DNA of 32,755 nucleotides from Endozoicomonas acroporae (GTDB taxonomy: Bacteria > Pseudomonadota > Gammaproteobacteria > Pseudomonadales > Endozoicomonadaceae): positions 1 to 32,755 of the forward strand of contig NZ_PJPV01000212.1 in assembly GCF_002864045.1 (NCBI RefSeq), given 5' to 3'. The position numbers and the translations under genes were made by a program. Every line of letters starts with the position of its first letter. Position 1 is the first letter of the stretch. This document shows positions 17,916 through 26,419 of the stretch, one piece after another. The notes below the pieces were generated by a model. It did no database searches. It saw only the letters and a program-made list of their open reading frames with translations, and was not told where the DNA came from.

Positions 17916-17936
17916 TTTAATTGCCTGACAATTAAA
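17916..17936. promoter_or_regulatory. Perfect inverted repeat upstream of the kinase-like gene
   Basis: TTTAATTG and CAATTAAA form eight perfect pairs around CCTGA. It lies 22 bases before the ATG at 17958. It may be a protein binding site or a weak attenuator hairpin; the sequence alone does not decide. Confidence 0.35.
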
Positions 17937-17957
17937 ATGCCATACAGGAGTTCATTG

Positions 17958-19280
17958 ATGTCCCTGCCAGTTGTTGAGAATGCTTCTGCGCTGCAATTTC
18001 CTGCGGTCGTGTTGGATGAAAAGGGTGAGGTTGGCAGTGCATTCAAATATCGTATTGTCCACCGTGTCGATAATTTGATTATCAAACTGCTTGAACAGAG
18101 ACCCGGGTGGAAAACCTACGAGGTTTTCAGGAAAGCGAGCAGGAATGATATGGATTCCGACGAGCGCTGGCAGGTTACGCTGCTGAACTCCCTGAATATC
18201 AGTAGCTTTGACAGAGCCATCACCATTGAGCCACAACGATATTCCTGGTTTGCCCGGGCTGGGCAGGTTTCGGTCAAGGGGGCGGATGGCGAAGGCCAGC
18301 CAGTGGGGACGTTAATGTTGCTCAATGACCAGAACGTTAAACTGCTTAATGAAGCTGGCAAGCCCCATCAGCGGAGCCCTTCTTTTCCTTCTGTCCCGGC
18401 AGCACCGGATGCAGAAAGGCTGGATGAGTCAATCCATCAATTGCTGGAGATGGTCTCCACCACCGCCCGGCAGCATCATATTTATCAATGGGGAATAAAG
18501 GGGTTGCCCAGGCTGGCTGATGCCGGAATTGGTTCCTCTGTGACCGGGCAATGGCCACTGCTGGAAAGTCTGGCAGAGCCCTACATTGAGCAATGTTTGT
18601 CGAAAGGCGCTGTTCTCGGTGATGTTATCCATGGTCTGAGCCAGGTAGTGGATACCCTGGCAAGCCTGCACGAACGGGGAGTGGCCCACGGTGATATCCG
18701 TCTGGAGAGACTTCGGGAGGTGTCAGGCTGGCTGGGCCCGGGCCTGCCGGAGCGTTTCAGTAGGGTGGATGTGGCGCCGGGGCCGGACACGCTGGGCAGC
18801 AAACGGTTCATTTTTTACAACAATGCCTGGCAACCGCCAGAGCTGCGCTTTCCCGGCGTTTTTGACAACCCTGAACAACCGTTTGCTCCCTGGCAATATA
18901 CTTCCGCTACCCGGGAGGGGGATATCTGGTCTTTTGGTGTAATGCTGGCGGTTATTGTTCATGCCACTGTTGGCGAAGGGGAGTGGTTTAAAGCGGATGA
19001 AGGTTTGCAGTTATCGCTATTTGACTATATGAAAACCTGTAGATTGTACGATTGTGCAAAACTGGGGCAGGCTGCGGACCTGACCAAGGGCTTCCTGGCC
19101 AATAAAAAGAGCCTGTTGGCATTGAATATGCCGTCCGTTCCGATGCGTATTTCGTTGGCTGAAGACGATCAGAATATGCTGGCACCACTGATTTGTCTGA
19201 TAGATCAGTGCACCCGGGCAGACCCGCAAAAGCGCCCGACGGCAGAGAATGTCAAAGAGCAGCTGAGTCAGTTGGTTTAA
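17958..19280 (+). CDS. Protein with degenerate protein-kinase fold (candidate pseudokinase)
   Basis: The start is ATG 17958, with AGGAG seven bases upstream; the ATG at 17937 lacks a ribosome site. The protein has 440 residues. The first 170 are unrecognised. The C-terminal part shows kinase landmarks in the right order: a helix LSQVVDTLASLHERGVAHGDI with the catalytic-loop motif HGD at 244-246, a PPEL motif near 293 in place of APE, DIWSFGVM at 322, and an RP pair near the end in DPQKRPTAENV. The magnesium-binding Asn after HGD is Arg (HGDIRLER). No DFG is seen (a DVA at 271 may stand in its place), and neither a glycine loop nor a VAIK lysine is visible. This suggests a pseudokinase or very divergent kinase. 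Similar reduced kinases occur among secreted effectors, but no secretion signal was seen. Confidence 0.65.
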   Translation: MSLPVVENASALQFPAVVLDEKGEVGSAFKYRIVHRVDNLIIKLLEQRPGWKTYEVFRKASRNDMDSDERWQVTLLNSLNISSFDRAITIEPQRYSWFARAGQVSVKGADGEGQPVGTLMLLNDQNVKLLNEAGKPHQRSPSFPSVPAAPDAERLDESIHQLLEMVSTTARQHHIYQWGIKGLPRLADAGIGSSVTGQWPLLESLAEPYIEQCLSKGAVLGDVIHGLSQVVDTLASLHERGVAHGDIRLERLREVSGWLGPGLPERFSRVDVAPGPDTLGSKRFIFYNNAWQPPELRFPGVFDNPEQPFAPWQYTSATREGDIWSFGVMLAVIVHATVGEGEWFKADEGLQLSLFDYMKTCRLYDCAKLGQAADLTKGFLANKKSLLALNMPSVPMRISLAEDDQNMLAPLICLIDQCTRADPQKRPTAENVKEQLSQLV

Positions 19281-19355
19281 GCCGTGGGACTTGAGTAAGG
19301 CTTGTTGTTTTTCAGAGGGATTTTATTGACGGGGGATTACAGGAACAGCGCACTC

Positions 19356-19523
19356 TCAATATCTGCCGCGAAATAGCAGAGTCAGGAGCTCCGCTGGTGG
19401 TATCACCACGACGTTTCTTATGTCCCAGACGACTTTCGGTTTCTCTTCCAGTTTGGTTTTTCCGTGACAGTCCTTGACGGGTTGCAGCTCAAAGATGGTT
19501 TTCGGGACTAAAATCTGTTTCAT
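19356..19523 (-). CDS. Small hypothetical protein, 55 residues
   Basis: A 55-codon frame starts at an ATG preceded by GGAG seven bases upstream: MKQILVPKTIFELQPVKDCH onward, ending LLTLLFRGRY. I recognise no family. It begins just beyond the right end of the TnpB-type remnant and reads away from it. It could be a small real gene, a passenger of the element, or chance. The good ribosome site and balanced composition are the only support. Confidence 0.35.
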   Translation of the reverse strand: MKQILVPKTIFELQPVKDCHGKTKLEEKPKVVWDIRNVVVIPPAELLTLLFRGRY

Positions 19524-19574
19524 TTCAATGCTCCGGTGTCTGTTTCGGTAGGCAACAGGATAGACGCGATTGAC

Positions 19575-19741
19575 CTGACACTCCCCGCCCTGGTGGGCGA
19601 GGGTTCTTGATCGCTCAAGGACGTTTCTGTTTCACGGTCCGTAGCTCAGGGAACAGGCTTGGTTATCGCATAAAAGTTCCACAGTGGGAGCTTTTACGAT
19701 GGCGAATCTACGGGGGCGCCTAGCCCCATGCTCCCCAAGTC
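19575..19741 (-). ncRNA. Omega-RNA-like right end of an IS200/IS605-type TnpB element
   Basis: Downstream of a TnpB-like tail on the minus strand comes a structured region. It includes GTGAAACAGAAACGTCC, a hairpin CTTGAGCGATCAAG (19606-19619) and a terminal hairpin with arms CCTCGCCC and GGGCGGGG (19583-19602), followed by AGTGTCA. This order is typical of the right ends of TnpB-encoding elements, which give rise to the guide scaffold RNA. No intact tnpB remains nearby. The match is from memory of the pattern, not from a covariance search. Confidence 0.55.
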
Positions 19742-19864
19742 TCACACGAACTCCGCAGACTTAACATCCCGTCTGCCCGACGGTAGGTCTACAAGAGACT
19801 GGTGAAAGGTAGCAAGGAATGAACAAACCCTCAAGCGGAAGGCTCCACGCCTTCCTGTCTTATA
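19742..19864 (-). pseudogene. tnpB: C-terminal tail of a TnpB-like protein
   Basis: About 40 codons remain, ending LPSGRRDVKSAEFV and a stop at 19742. A tail of this kind (RRDVKSxE) directly before the structured right end is characteristic of TnpB proteins of IS200/IS605 elements. An in-frame stop at 19865-19867 and the lack of RuvC motifs upstream show that the nuclease is gone. It marks an old insertion. Confidence 0.5.
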
Positions 19865-19977
19865 TCACCGCCTGCGCGGCCCGGCCCGATTGGGCGATGC
19901 TTTACGATGGGTTTGGTAATAGATGAAAAAAATTAAATCTGAAGTTTATCCTCAGTACTGTGATACTATTTTTACGT

Positions 19978-20016
19978 AATTCCCGCAGGCCGGTAATACT
20001 CTCATGCGCGGGAATT
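19978..20016. promoter_or_regulatory. Inverted repeat upstream of sstT
   Basis: AATTCCCGC (19978-19986) and GCGGGAATT (20008-20016) form nine perfect pairs around a 21-base loop, 64 bases before the sstT start. It may be an operator or a leader hairpin. Confidence 0.35.
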
Positions 20017-20080
20017 TCGTGAGGCAGATGTTATAAATTGTTGACTGATAAAAACTTGAACGTAGTACAGCGGGTAAATC

Positions 20081-21331
20081 ATGAGTCAAGCGCAATCATT
20101 ATATGACCGAATGGCTAACACCAGCCTGGTTCTCAGGATTATTATCGGTATTGCCCTGGGTGCTGGTCTGGCGGTTGTTTCGCCGGAAACTGCGGTGGCC
20201 ATCGCTTTTCTGGGCTCCCTGTTTGTCGGGGCCTTGAAAGCGGTAGCCCCTGTGCTGGTATTTGTACTGGTGGCTTCTTCCATTGCCAACCAGAAACAGG
20301 GGCAGCACACGAACATGCGGCCGATTGTTTTCCTCTATATTCTTGGCACACTGGCGGCTTCTTTTGTCGCAGTATCCATGAGTTTTCTTTTCCCGGTGAC
20401 CTTGACGCTGGTGACCAACAGCGGTGCAGCCCTGCCTCCGGAAGGTATTATGGAAGTTCTCCATACACTGTTGTTCCAGATCGTGCAGAACCCTGTTGAG
20501 GCTCTGCTGACAGGCAACTTCATTGGTATTCTTGCCTGGGCCATCGGTTTGGGCCTGGCATTGCGTCATGGCAGTGAGTCTACGCGGTTTATGGTGCATG
20601 ACCTGTCCATGGCGGTTTCTGCCATTGTACGCTTTGTCATCCAGTTGGCTCCCATCGGTATTTTCGGGTTGGTTGCCAATACCATTGCCCAGACCGGTTT
20701 TGGGGTGCTGGCCGGTTACAGCAAGTTATTGGCGGTTCTGATCAGCAGCATGTTGATGATCGGGTTTATCGTTAACCCGTTGATCGTTTACCTGAAGATT
20801 CGTCAGAATCCTTTCCCCCTGGTGCTGCGTTGTATCCGGGAAAGTGGTGTGACGGCCTTCTTTACCCGCAGCTCGGCAGCCAATATTCCGGTGAATATGC
20901 AGCTGTGTAAAAGCCTGGATCTCCACGAAGATACCTACTCAGTGTCCATTCCCCTGGGGGCTACCATCAATATGGCAGGTGCCGCCATTACCATCACCGT
21001 AATGACGCTGGCAGCGGTTCATACACTGGGTATTTCTATTGACCTGCCAACCGCTTTGATGCTCAGCGTCGTGGCTGCTGTTTCTGCCTGTGGCGCTTCC
21101 GGTGTGGCCGGTGGTTCCTTATTGCTGATCCCGCTGGCCTGTAGCCTGTTTGGTATCTCTAATGATATTGCCATGCAGGTTGTTGCTGTCGGTTTTATTA
21201 TTGGCGTGATTCAGGATTCTCTGGAAACGGCGTTGAACAGTTCTACCGATGTCGTCTTTACTGCGGCAGCATGCATAGCGGCTGAACGCAAGGCGGCTGC
21301 CCGGGCAGAGCCTCCGTCTGTGAGCGTTTAG
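20081..21331 (+). CDS. sstT: Serine/threonine:sodium symporter SstT
   Basis: SstT imports L-serine and L-threonine with sodium ions across the inner membrane and belongs to the dicarboxylate/amino acid:cation symporter family. The 416 residues match E. coli SstT in length and in long stretches: LGSLFVGALKAVAPVLVFVL, GNFIGILAWAIGLGLALRHG, FFTRSSAANIPVNM, SVSIPLGATINMAGAA and SACGASGVAGGSLLLIPLA. The serine-rich SSAAN loop and NMAGAA segments form the substrate and sodium sites in this family. Multiple membrane helices run through the protein. The stop codon TAG is formed by a TA plus the first G of MITE copy 2; without the insertion it would read TAA. The protein end is therefore unchanged. 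Confidence 0.96.
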   Translation: MSQAQSLYDRMANTSLVLRIIIGIALGAGLAVVSPETAVAIAFLGSLFVGALKAVAPVLVFVLVASSIANQKQGQHTNMRPIVFLYILGTLAASFVAVSMSFLFPVTLTLVTNSGAALPPEGIMEVLHTLLFQIVQNPVEALLTGNFIGILAWAIGLGLALRHGSESTRFMVHDLSMAVSAIVRFVIQLAPIGIFGLVANTIAQTGFGVLAGYSKLLAVLISSMLMIGFIVNPLIVYLKIRQNPFPLVLRCIRESGVTAFFTRSSAANIPVNMQLCKSLDLHEDTYSVSIPLGATINMAGAAITITVMTLAAVHTLGISIDLPTALMLSVVAAVSACGASGVAGGSLLLIPLACSLFGISNDIAMQVVAVGFIIGVIQDSLETALNSSTDVVFTAAACIAAERKAAARAEPPSVSV

Positions 21332-21485
21332 GAACTGTCCTGAAATAACTTCCACATCCGATGTTGTCCAGTAAAGAAAAAACCTTGCCACGGAGTCACG
21401 GAGGCACGGAGAAAAGAAAAATCTTTTCCTCTGTGACTCCGTGCCTCCGTGGCGAAAAAGAGGAAGTTATTCAGGGACAATTCCT
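21331..21485. mobile_element. MITE copy 2 (in the sstT stop codon)
   Basis: The element starts GGAACTGTCCTGAAATAACTT and its right end is an inverted match (TTATTCAGGGACAATTCC plus T). TA lies on each side (21329-21330, 21486-21487). The core differs from copies 1 and 3: each arm (21388-21411 and 21429-21452) is three tandem 8-base units of the form xCACGGAG, read inverted on the right. The hairpin could also act as a transcription barrier after sstT. No gene is carried. Confidence 0.85.
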
Positions 21486-21513
21486 TAATCATCGCAACAT
21501 AGTCAACCATATT

Positions 21514-21554
21514 GCCCGATACAAAGAGCGGCCTGTTTGAATCAGCGGGTATCG
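21514..21554. repeat. Inverted repeat between MITE copy 2 and the 1522-residue gene
   Basis: CCGATAC and GTATCGG are perfect seven-base arms around a 27-base loop. The loop is long for a terminator, so its role is unclear. Confidence 0.3.
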
Positions 21555-21560
21555 GACAGC

Positions 21561-24500
21561 TTATGAGGTCAGGAGGTCTTTGCCTGCTTCCAGGGCTTTA
21601 TAAGTGCATCCTGCAGGCGGTGAGTCGCTGGTTCGAGTCGATGGCAGTGTATAGTCTATTGACCAGGGCAGGCTGGCTTTTTCAAGTTCTCTGATTTGCA
21701 GCTCAAGGTGAGTTTTGAATAGTGGGTCTTGGCTCAAGTCGGGGATGCTGCTGGCTGAATAGTTTGTTTCACCTTTAAGGCAGTCATGTAACGCCCGCCG
21801 GGTGACCATTTTCATTCTTGCTTCCCGGATCTGTTCCTCCTTTTTCAGTTGCTGTTGTTCACACTTTTGCCGGGACTTTGCCATTATGACTGTTGCTGTC
21901 AGCTGATCTGGCAAGTGCGCCATGGTTGTTTCGCTGCTGTGAAGCAGCGTCTGATGAAATGGTTGATCATCAGCCTTGTCTGCCCCCAGTGATAAAGACT
22001 GAAGTTGTCGCATATGCAGCAGTTTAAACAGGTACTCTCCTTTGTGAAGATCAATGTGATAGTTTTCAACGGTATCCATAATCGCCTTGATGTTTTCTCC
22101 GGGGCAGTCAGTCCCGCAGGAATGCTCTAAGAATGCATTGATTTCCTGTTCAAGGTTTATTAGCTGGTAGGGAAACAGTGCAGCATCCAGTGGTGGGAAA
22201 TAGAGACTGGCTAACTGTTGGTTGAAATCAGCAAGGTGATCCGGATTGGCTGATATGTCATCCGGGTTCCTGAGCGCATTTTCCACCAGTGCTTTTGCCC
22301 GGACAAAATGGAGGATGTGTTGTGCGTCTCTCTCAACATCGGACTGACACTTTTCCCGAACCGTAGACTTGATACGTTGCAGCATCTCTTCTTTATAATG
22401 CAGCTGGTGCCAATACTTGCTTAATTCTCTGAGAAGCTGGTTTTGTTGCCAGTCCTGCCATCCACTCAGTGCCTGTTCTCTGACATCTGACATCTTTGTC
22501 AGGGTATCTTTACTGATCTGGTGGGCTTGCTGTCTTGCCTTAATGGCCCTTGGGCTGTCTTTGGCAAAGGTACGTTTCATCTGTTCTGAAATGGTTTCGG
22601 ATAGTGATGTCCAGACTTCATCCAACCCATTATAGCGTCGGGCGACAAAGCAGCTGCTGCCAAAAAAGGTAATGATCCCGATACAGGCTGTTGTTAGCCA
22701 GGGGCTACTCAACAGAAGAACAATGTTAAAGACATTAACCAACAAAATGGCGGCAGTGGTAACCACTGACGACACGCCGAGAATGCCTGCCACCTTTTTC
22801 CGCTCTGCTGCTAACTCACTGCGTGCTGCAATACTGGCTGGGTTGGCTTTGGCGTTGTTGATTTTCTCCTGGTATTTATCAAAGCGCATAACCAGTGGAT
22901 CCAGAACAAAACCCAAAGCACTACCAACGACACTGGTGCGTCGGCCAATATGATGGACAAGTTTGACGGTTGTCTCCGGAGCCATGGCGGCGAGGCAGTC
23001 AGAGGTCAGCCCCAGGGTCAGGCTGGGCATTAAATCCCGGGCACAGCGCAGGTTATTCAACAAGCGGAAAATCGCCGGCTTCATCTGGCTGAGACAGTGT
23101 CTGGCAAGATAGGCGGATAATACATTCTGTGCGACTTTTTTAGCCTTCGTGATCAGGTTATCCAGACTATTGCTTAAAAATATTTCGATCACTGGCAGTC
23201 CGGTATGAAAGGCAGTAATCATGTCCCGGAGCAGTTGGAACCGTTTGATCACCGTAGCCACTTGCGGATTTTCCAGCGGGTCAACATCCAGTGGCTGTGG
23301 TTTGTCACCACAAAACAGTGAAGCCAGGGCATGACCGCGCATACAGATCTCAATGCTTTCAAGCAGGCCTGTTACCGATGTGTCTTGCCCAAGCAGGCTT
23401 TTCAGCTGAGGCATCAGGAGTGCAAAATCACCCCACATTACCCGAAAAAACTTTGGGTTTTGTTGGGCTACTTTCAGTATTGTACCCAGAGTGTCGGTTA
23501 TTAATGAGTGGATTGGATTGTCGGCAGAGAACAGCGACGATATCAGTCCTTTGCCTTCTTTATAAAGAAAGCCCAGTGCATTGGGCAGCCCTGATGCATT
23601 TAATCCCTCCATCAGTTCGCCGGCTTTCTGGCAGATGGTCCTGCTGGCTTGCGACCCCCAGTTAAATACATCGCCAAAGAGCGTTTTAAACTCCTGATAA
23701 GGATCATAATTCAGTAATTTTAAATAGCGCTTGCGATACAGCTCGGCAATGCTGTCTTCAATGCTTTCTTCTTCCTTGCGGATAAAATTCAGGTAGCTGA
23801 GATAGTATGCATAGGAGTCAGGGTTCAGTGGCCGCAGGCCCATGCTTTTTCTGGATCTTGCCAATTGCCAGAGTACATCAATATTCTGCTCGAAATGTTC
23901 ACAGGGCAGTAAGCCGTCAGGCACATCCTGGTCGATCAGGTGAATCAGAAGCTGCTGTTGAGCATAGGTCATATCGTAGTAGCACTGCATCCAGTGCAGA
24001 CAACTGTCGTAGTTGTCATCCTGTTCAGAGCGGTTCATTGCATCAATGAATTGTAATGTGGCCAGGTAAAAAGACTGCTCGGGAGTATTGCTGTTTTGTG
24101 ACAGTACGGAGCGTATACGATCAGCAGCGGGGGGCTTGAGAAAAAACCAGTGTGGAAACAGGCCCGGTTGGTTTGTAGGTGATTGAGTGGTCAGAAAATG
24201 ATGAATTAACCGGGCAGAAACCTGTTGTTCTGTATCGGCAAGGCGGCCTTGGTTTTTTTCGGGGGGCGGCTGGTTTTTTGCCGGGTTCAGTAATCGAAGA
24301 TTAAGGATATGTTGTCGTTGATCCATCAAGCCTGGCAGACTGGCTTCAGTTGTAGGTGATTTAAGCTCATGCTCAAGGCGTTTGGCATGGAGCCAGCCGA
24401 TCTCGTTGTCCAGTTGCGGCGCTATTTCTGGCATAAGATCCTGCCTGGTCAGTCGGCTGAATAAAGCCTGAACACTCTCTGCTGTGCACCCTTGCTGATC

Positions 24501-26129
24501 AGTCGCCAGGGCAAGTTTAGCCGCCTTTATATGCCTTATGCCGCGATACCGTTTTACGTTCAGGCAAACCAGATAAGTCAACACTTTTAGTATGGTTTCA
24601 GGTTGTTCCCGGATGTAGTGATTAACTGTTCTCCTTTTGCCGGTGTCTGTTCCGGAAACGGGTACTTTGACTGGTGGGAGCTGTATAAGCTCGTTAAGAA
24701 CGGTTTGAGCGGATTTTTCCAGATGATAGTTTGCCAGACTCCACATAGCCCCCCTTAAGATGATTTCACGCTCTTTGCACTGGTAGCCCAGCGGTCTCAG
24801 CCAGGTAGTGGGCTTAAGGGGTTTTGGGGCCTTAAGTTGATTACCCTCGACGTTGTCAATGGCGGTGGCTAACTGCTTTGACGACAGCCGTCCTTTTTGT
24901 ACCAGGAAGTCGGCATCCATTTTTGATTCCAGGCAGTACACATTGTATTGACGCTCAAATTTTCTCAGATTCTTCAACATTGCGAGTTGAAACCTGACAT
25001 TGTGCCGATCACGTTCAAGGTCGTTGAGGTTTTCTCTCAGGGTTGCCAGGTTGGTTGCCAGGGTGTCCCTGAATCCAGTACGGTTTTGCATCCGGGATTT
25101 CCGGAGTTGTTCGAAGGTATCTATTGAGGTGCTGCCCAGCTTCGCAAGCCGACTTTTGAGAATCTCAAGGGCGGTTTCAGGGAATAAAATAAGCAGGGCC
25201 TGTAAGATGCCGTGTGGATAGAGAGCAATCATCAGTTCAGGCTGGTCATCTTCCCCATCAATGGCAATGTTGCTGGGATTGCCGTATGTGTGTGGTGAGA
25301 GTTTTACGACGGGCAGTGACTGTTGGTAGATTTCCTGAAGTTCTGCTGATCTGTGATGTGTCCTATGGACGACGCTATCTTTTCTCTGAGAAACGTCTGC
25401 CGTTTTACTGTCGCTTTCTTCCGACTCATAAGTTGTGCTGGAACACTCTTTTTCGGGTTGAACACTTTTGGATTGCGCTTTGCTGACGGGTTGCCCCCTG
25501 CTATTCAGATCACTGTCGATGGCATCGACATCTATGGGCAACTCAATGTCTTGATCCTCCTCATATTCTTCACTGAAGCATGGCATATCAAGATTGATAT
25601 GATCCAGGGCCTCTGAAGGTGTCGGCAGGACGGCATTGGCCAGTTTTTTTATGCCTGACAGAATATACTGCGCCGTAGAATGCCAGTAAGAGCTTTCTGC
25701 TTCTATTGGTGTTTTGACGTTGTCTTGTTCACCGACAGCCGGGTCAGCTTGTGCAGTTGGTGCATCCGTCGTGTTTTCTTTGGCTGGCCTGTTCCGGGGT
25801 CTGATGGTTTCAGCCTCAGACTCGCAGCTATTCAGTGTGCAGGTGCTGTCGCCAGAGCGGGTGTCACTATCTGTTGTTGCCGGTTTTCCTGACTCCTTCC
25901 TGTTTAACGACGGTGTTTCTCTGTCTGAAGACTCCAGGCTGTTCCGGGATGAGTCGGAGCAATAGCTGATCTTATCGAGCTGAACCGGTCGTGTTTGACG
26001 GTGGTGAATAGGGGTGTTGTTGAAGTCCGGACATTCACTGATATCTGCTGTTTTAAGAAGCTGCCGGGGGGAGTCTGTATTAGCGAGAGTGTTTAGGGGG
26101 AAATACGACGATGCAATTACCGACTGCAT
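21561..26129 (-). CDS. Very large hypothetical protein, 1522 residues, with membrane segments
   Basis: I do not recognise this protein. Its first 280 residues are acidic, Ser/Thr/Glu-rich and probably disordered (EEYEEDQDIELPIDVDAIDS). From about 290 to 1110 it is mainly helical and leucine-rich, with no signal peptide and no enzyme motif seen. Residues near 1115-1160 contain two hydrophobic stretches (VVTTAAILLVNVFNIVLLL and WLTTACIGIITFFGSSCFV) that could form a membrane hairpin. The last 300 residues include a charged coiled coil (RQKCEQQQLKKEEQIREARM). The ATG at 26129 has no clear ribosome site. The long single frame argues that the gene is maintained. A large, partly membrane-inserted protein with a disordered head would suit a secreted effector or surface factor, but this is speculation. 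It is transcribed divergently from pyrD. Confidence 0.8.
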   Translation of the reverse strand: MQSVIASSYFPLNTLANTDSPRQLLKTADISECPDFNNTPIHHRQTRPVQLDKISYCSDSSRNSLESSDRETPSLNRKESGKPATTDSDTRSGDSTCTLNSCESEAETIRPRNRPAKENTTDAPTAQADPAVGEQDNVKTPIEAESSYWHSTAQYILSGIKKLANAVLPTPSEALDHINLDMPCFSEEYEEDQDIELPIDVDAIDSDLNSRGQPVSKAQSKSVQPEKECSSTTYESEESDSKTADVSQRKDSVVHRTHHRSAELQEIYQQSLPVVKLSPHTYGNPSNIAIDGEDDQPELMIALYPHGILQALLILFPETALEILKSRLAKLGSTSIDTFEQLRKSRMQNRTGFRDTLATNLATLRENLNDLERDRHNVRFQLAMLKNLRKFERQYNVYCLESKMDADFLVQKGRLSSKQLATAIDNVEGNQLKAPKPLKPTTWLRPLGYQCKEREIILRGAMWSLANYHLEKSAQTVLNELIQLPPVKVPVSGTDTGKRRTVNHYIREQPETILKVLTYLVCLNVKRYRGIRHIKAAKLALATDQQGCTAESVQALFSRLTRQDLMPEIAPQLDNEIGWLHAKRLEHELKSPTTEASLPGLMDQRQHILNLRLLNPAKNQPPPEKNQGRLADTEQQVSARLIHHFLTTQSPTNQPGLFPHWFFLKPPAADRIRSVLSQNSNTPEQSFYLATLQFIDAMNRSEQDDNYDSCLHWMQCYYDMTYAQQQLLIHLIDQDVPDGLLPCEHFEQNIDVLWQLARSRKSMGLRPLNPDSYAYYLSYLNFIRKEEESIEDSIAELYRKRYLKLLNYDPYQEFKTLFGDVFNWGSQASRTICQKAGELMEGLNASGLPNALGFLYKEGKGLISSLFSADNPIHSLITDTLGTILKVAQQNPKFFRVMWGDFALLMPQLKSLLGQDTSVTGLLESIEICMRGHALASLFCGDKPQPLDVDPLENPQVATVIKRFQLLRDMITAFHTGLPVIEIFLSNSLDNLITKAKKVAQNVLSAYLARHCLSQMKPAIFRLLNNLRCARDLMPSLTLGLTSDCLAAMAPETTVKLVHHIGRRTSVVGSALGFVLDPLVMRFDKYQEKINNAKANPASIAARSELAAERKKVAGILGVSSVVTTAAILLVNVFNIVLLLSSPWLTTACIGIITFFGSSCFVARRYNGLDEVWTSLSETISEQMKRTFAKDSPRAIKARQQAHQISKDTLTKMSDVREQALSGWQDWQQNQLLRELSKYWHQLHYKEEMLQRIKSTVREKCQSDVERDAQHILHFVRAKALVENALRNPDDISANPDHLADFNQQLASLYFPPLDAALFPYQLINLEQEINAFLEHSCGTDCPGENIKAIMDTVENYHIDLHKGEYLFKLLHMRQLQSLSLGADKADDQPFHQTLLHSSETTMAHLPDQLTATVIMAKSRQKCEQQQLKKEEQIREARMKMVTRRALHDCLKGETNYSASSIPDLSQDPLFKTHLELQIRELEKASLPWSIDYTLPSTRTSDSPPAGCTYKALEAGKDLLTS

Positions 26130-26350
26130 TATTATTTAGCCCTGAACGTTGAAAAACTTTAACCAACTGTTCAGACCCGATGGGGAGATGATGGTTTCAT
26201 CTGCTTATTGTAAATGTTTTGGCAGTTTTTCCTTTGTTATTGGGATTTTATTGAGTGCTTAGCTGTTTTATGTGGAGATAATCCTTGGCCCCCGGTTTTA
26301 TCGGCTCTAGTTTTTTTGTCGCACGATGAACTCTTATAAGGTGCCTCCTG

Positions 26351-26379
26351 AAGACAAAAGGGATTAGAGATCGTATAAT
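26351..26379 (+). promoter_or_regulatory. Promoter of pyrD
   Basis: AAGACA (26351-26356), a 17-base spacer and a perfect TATAAT (26374-26379) match a sigma-70 promoter. Transcription would start near 26386 and leave a leader of about 34 bases. Confidence 0.55.
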
Positions 26380-26419
26380 CCTCCGAATTTTGTCTGGCGC
26401 ATACTGATCGATAACTCCT

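Noticed and set aside
19978..20080. Riboswitch before sstT
   Set aside because: Only one simple inverted repeat with a long loop is present; no known aptamer motif was seen.
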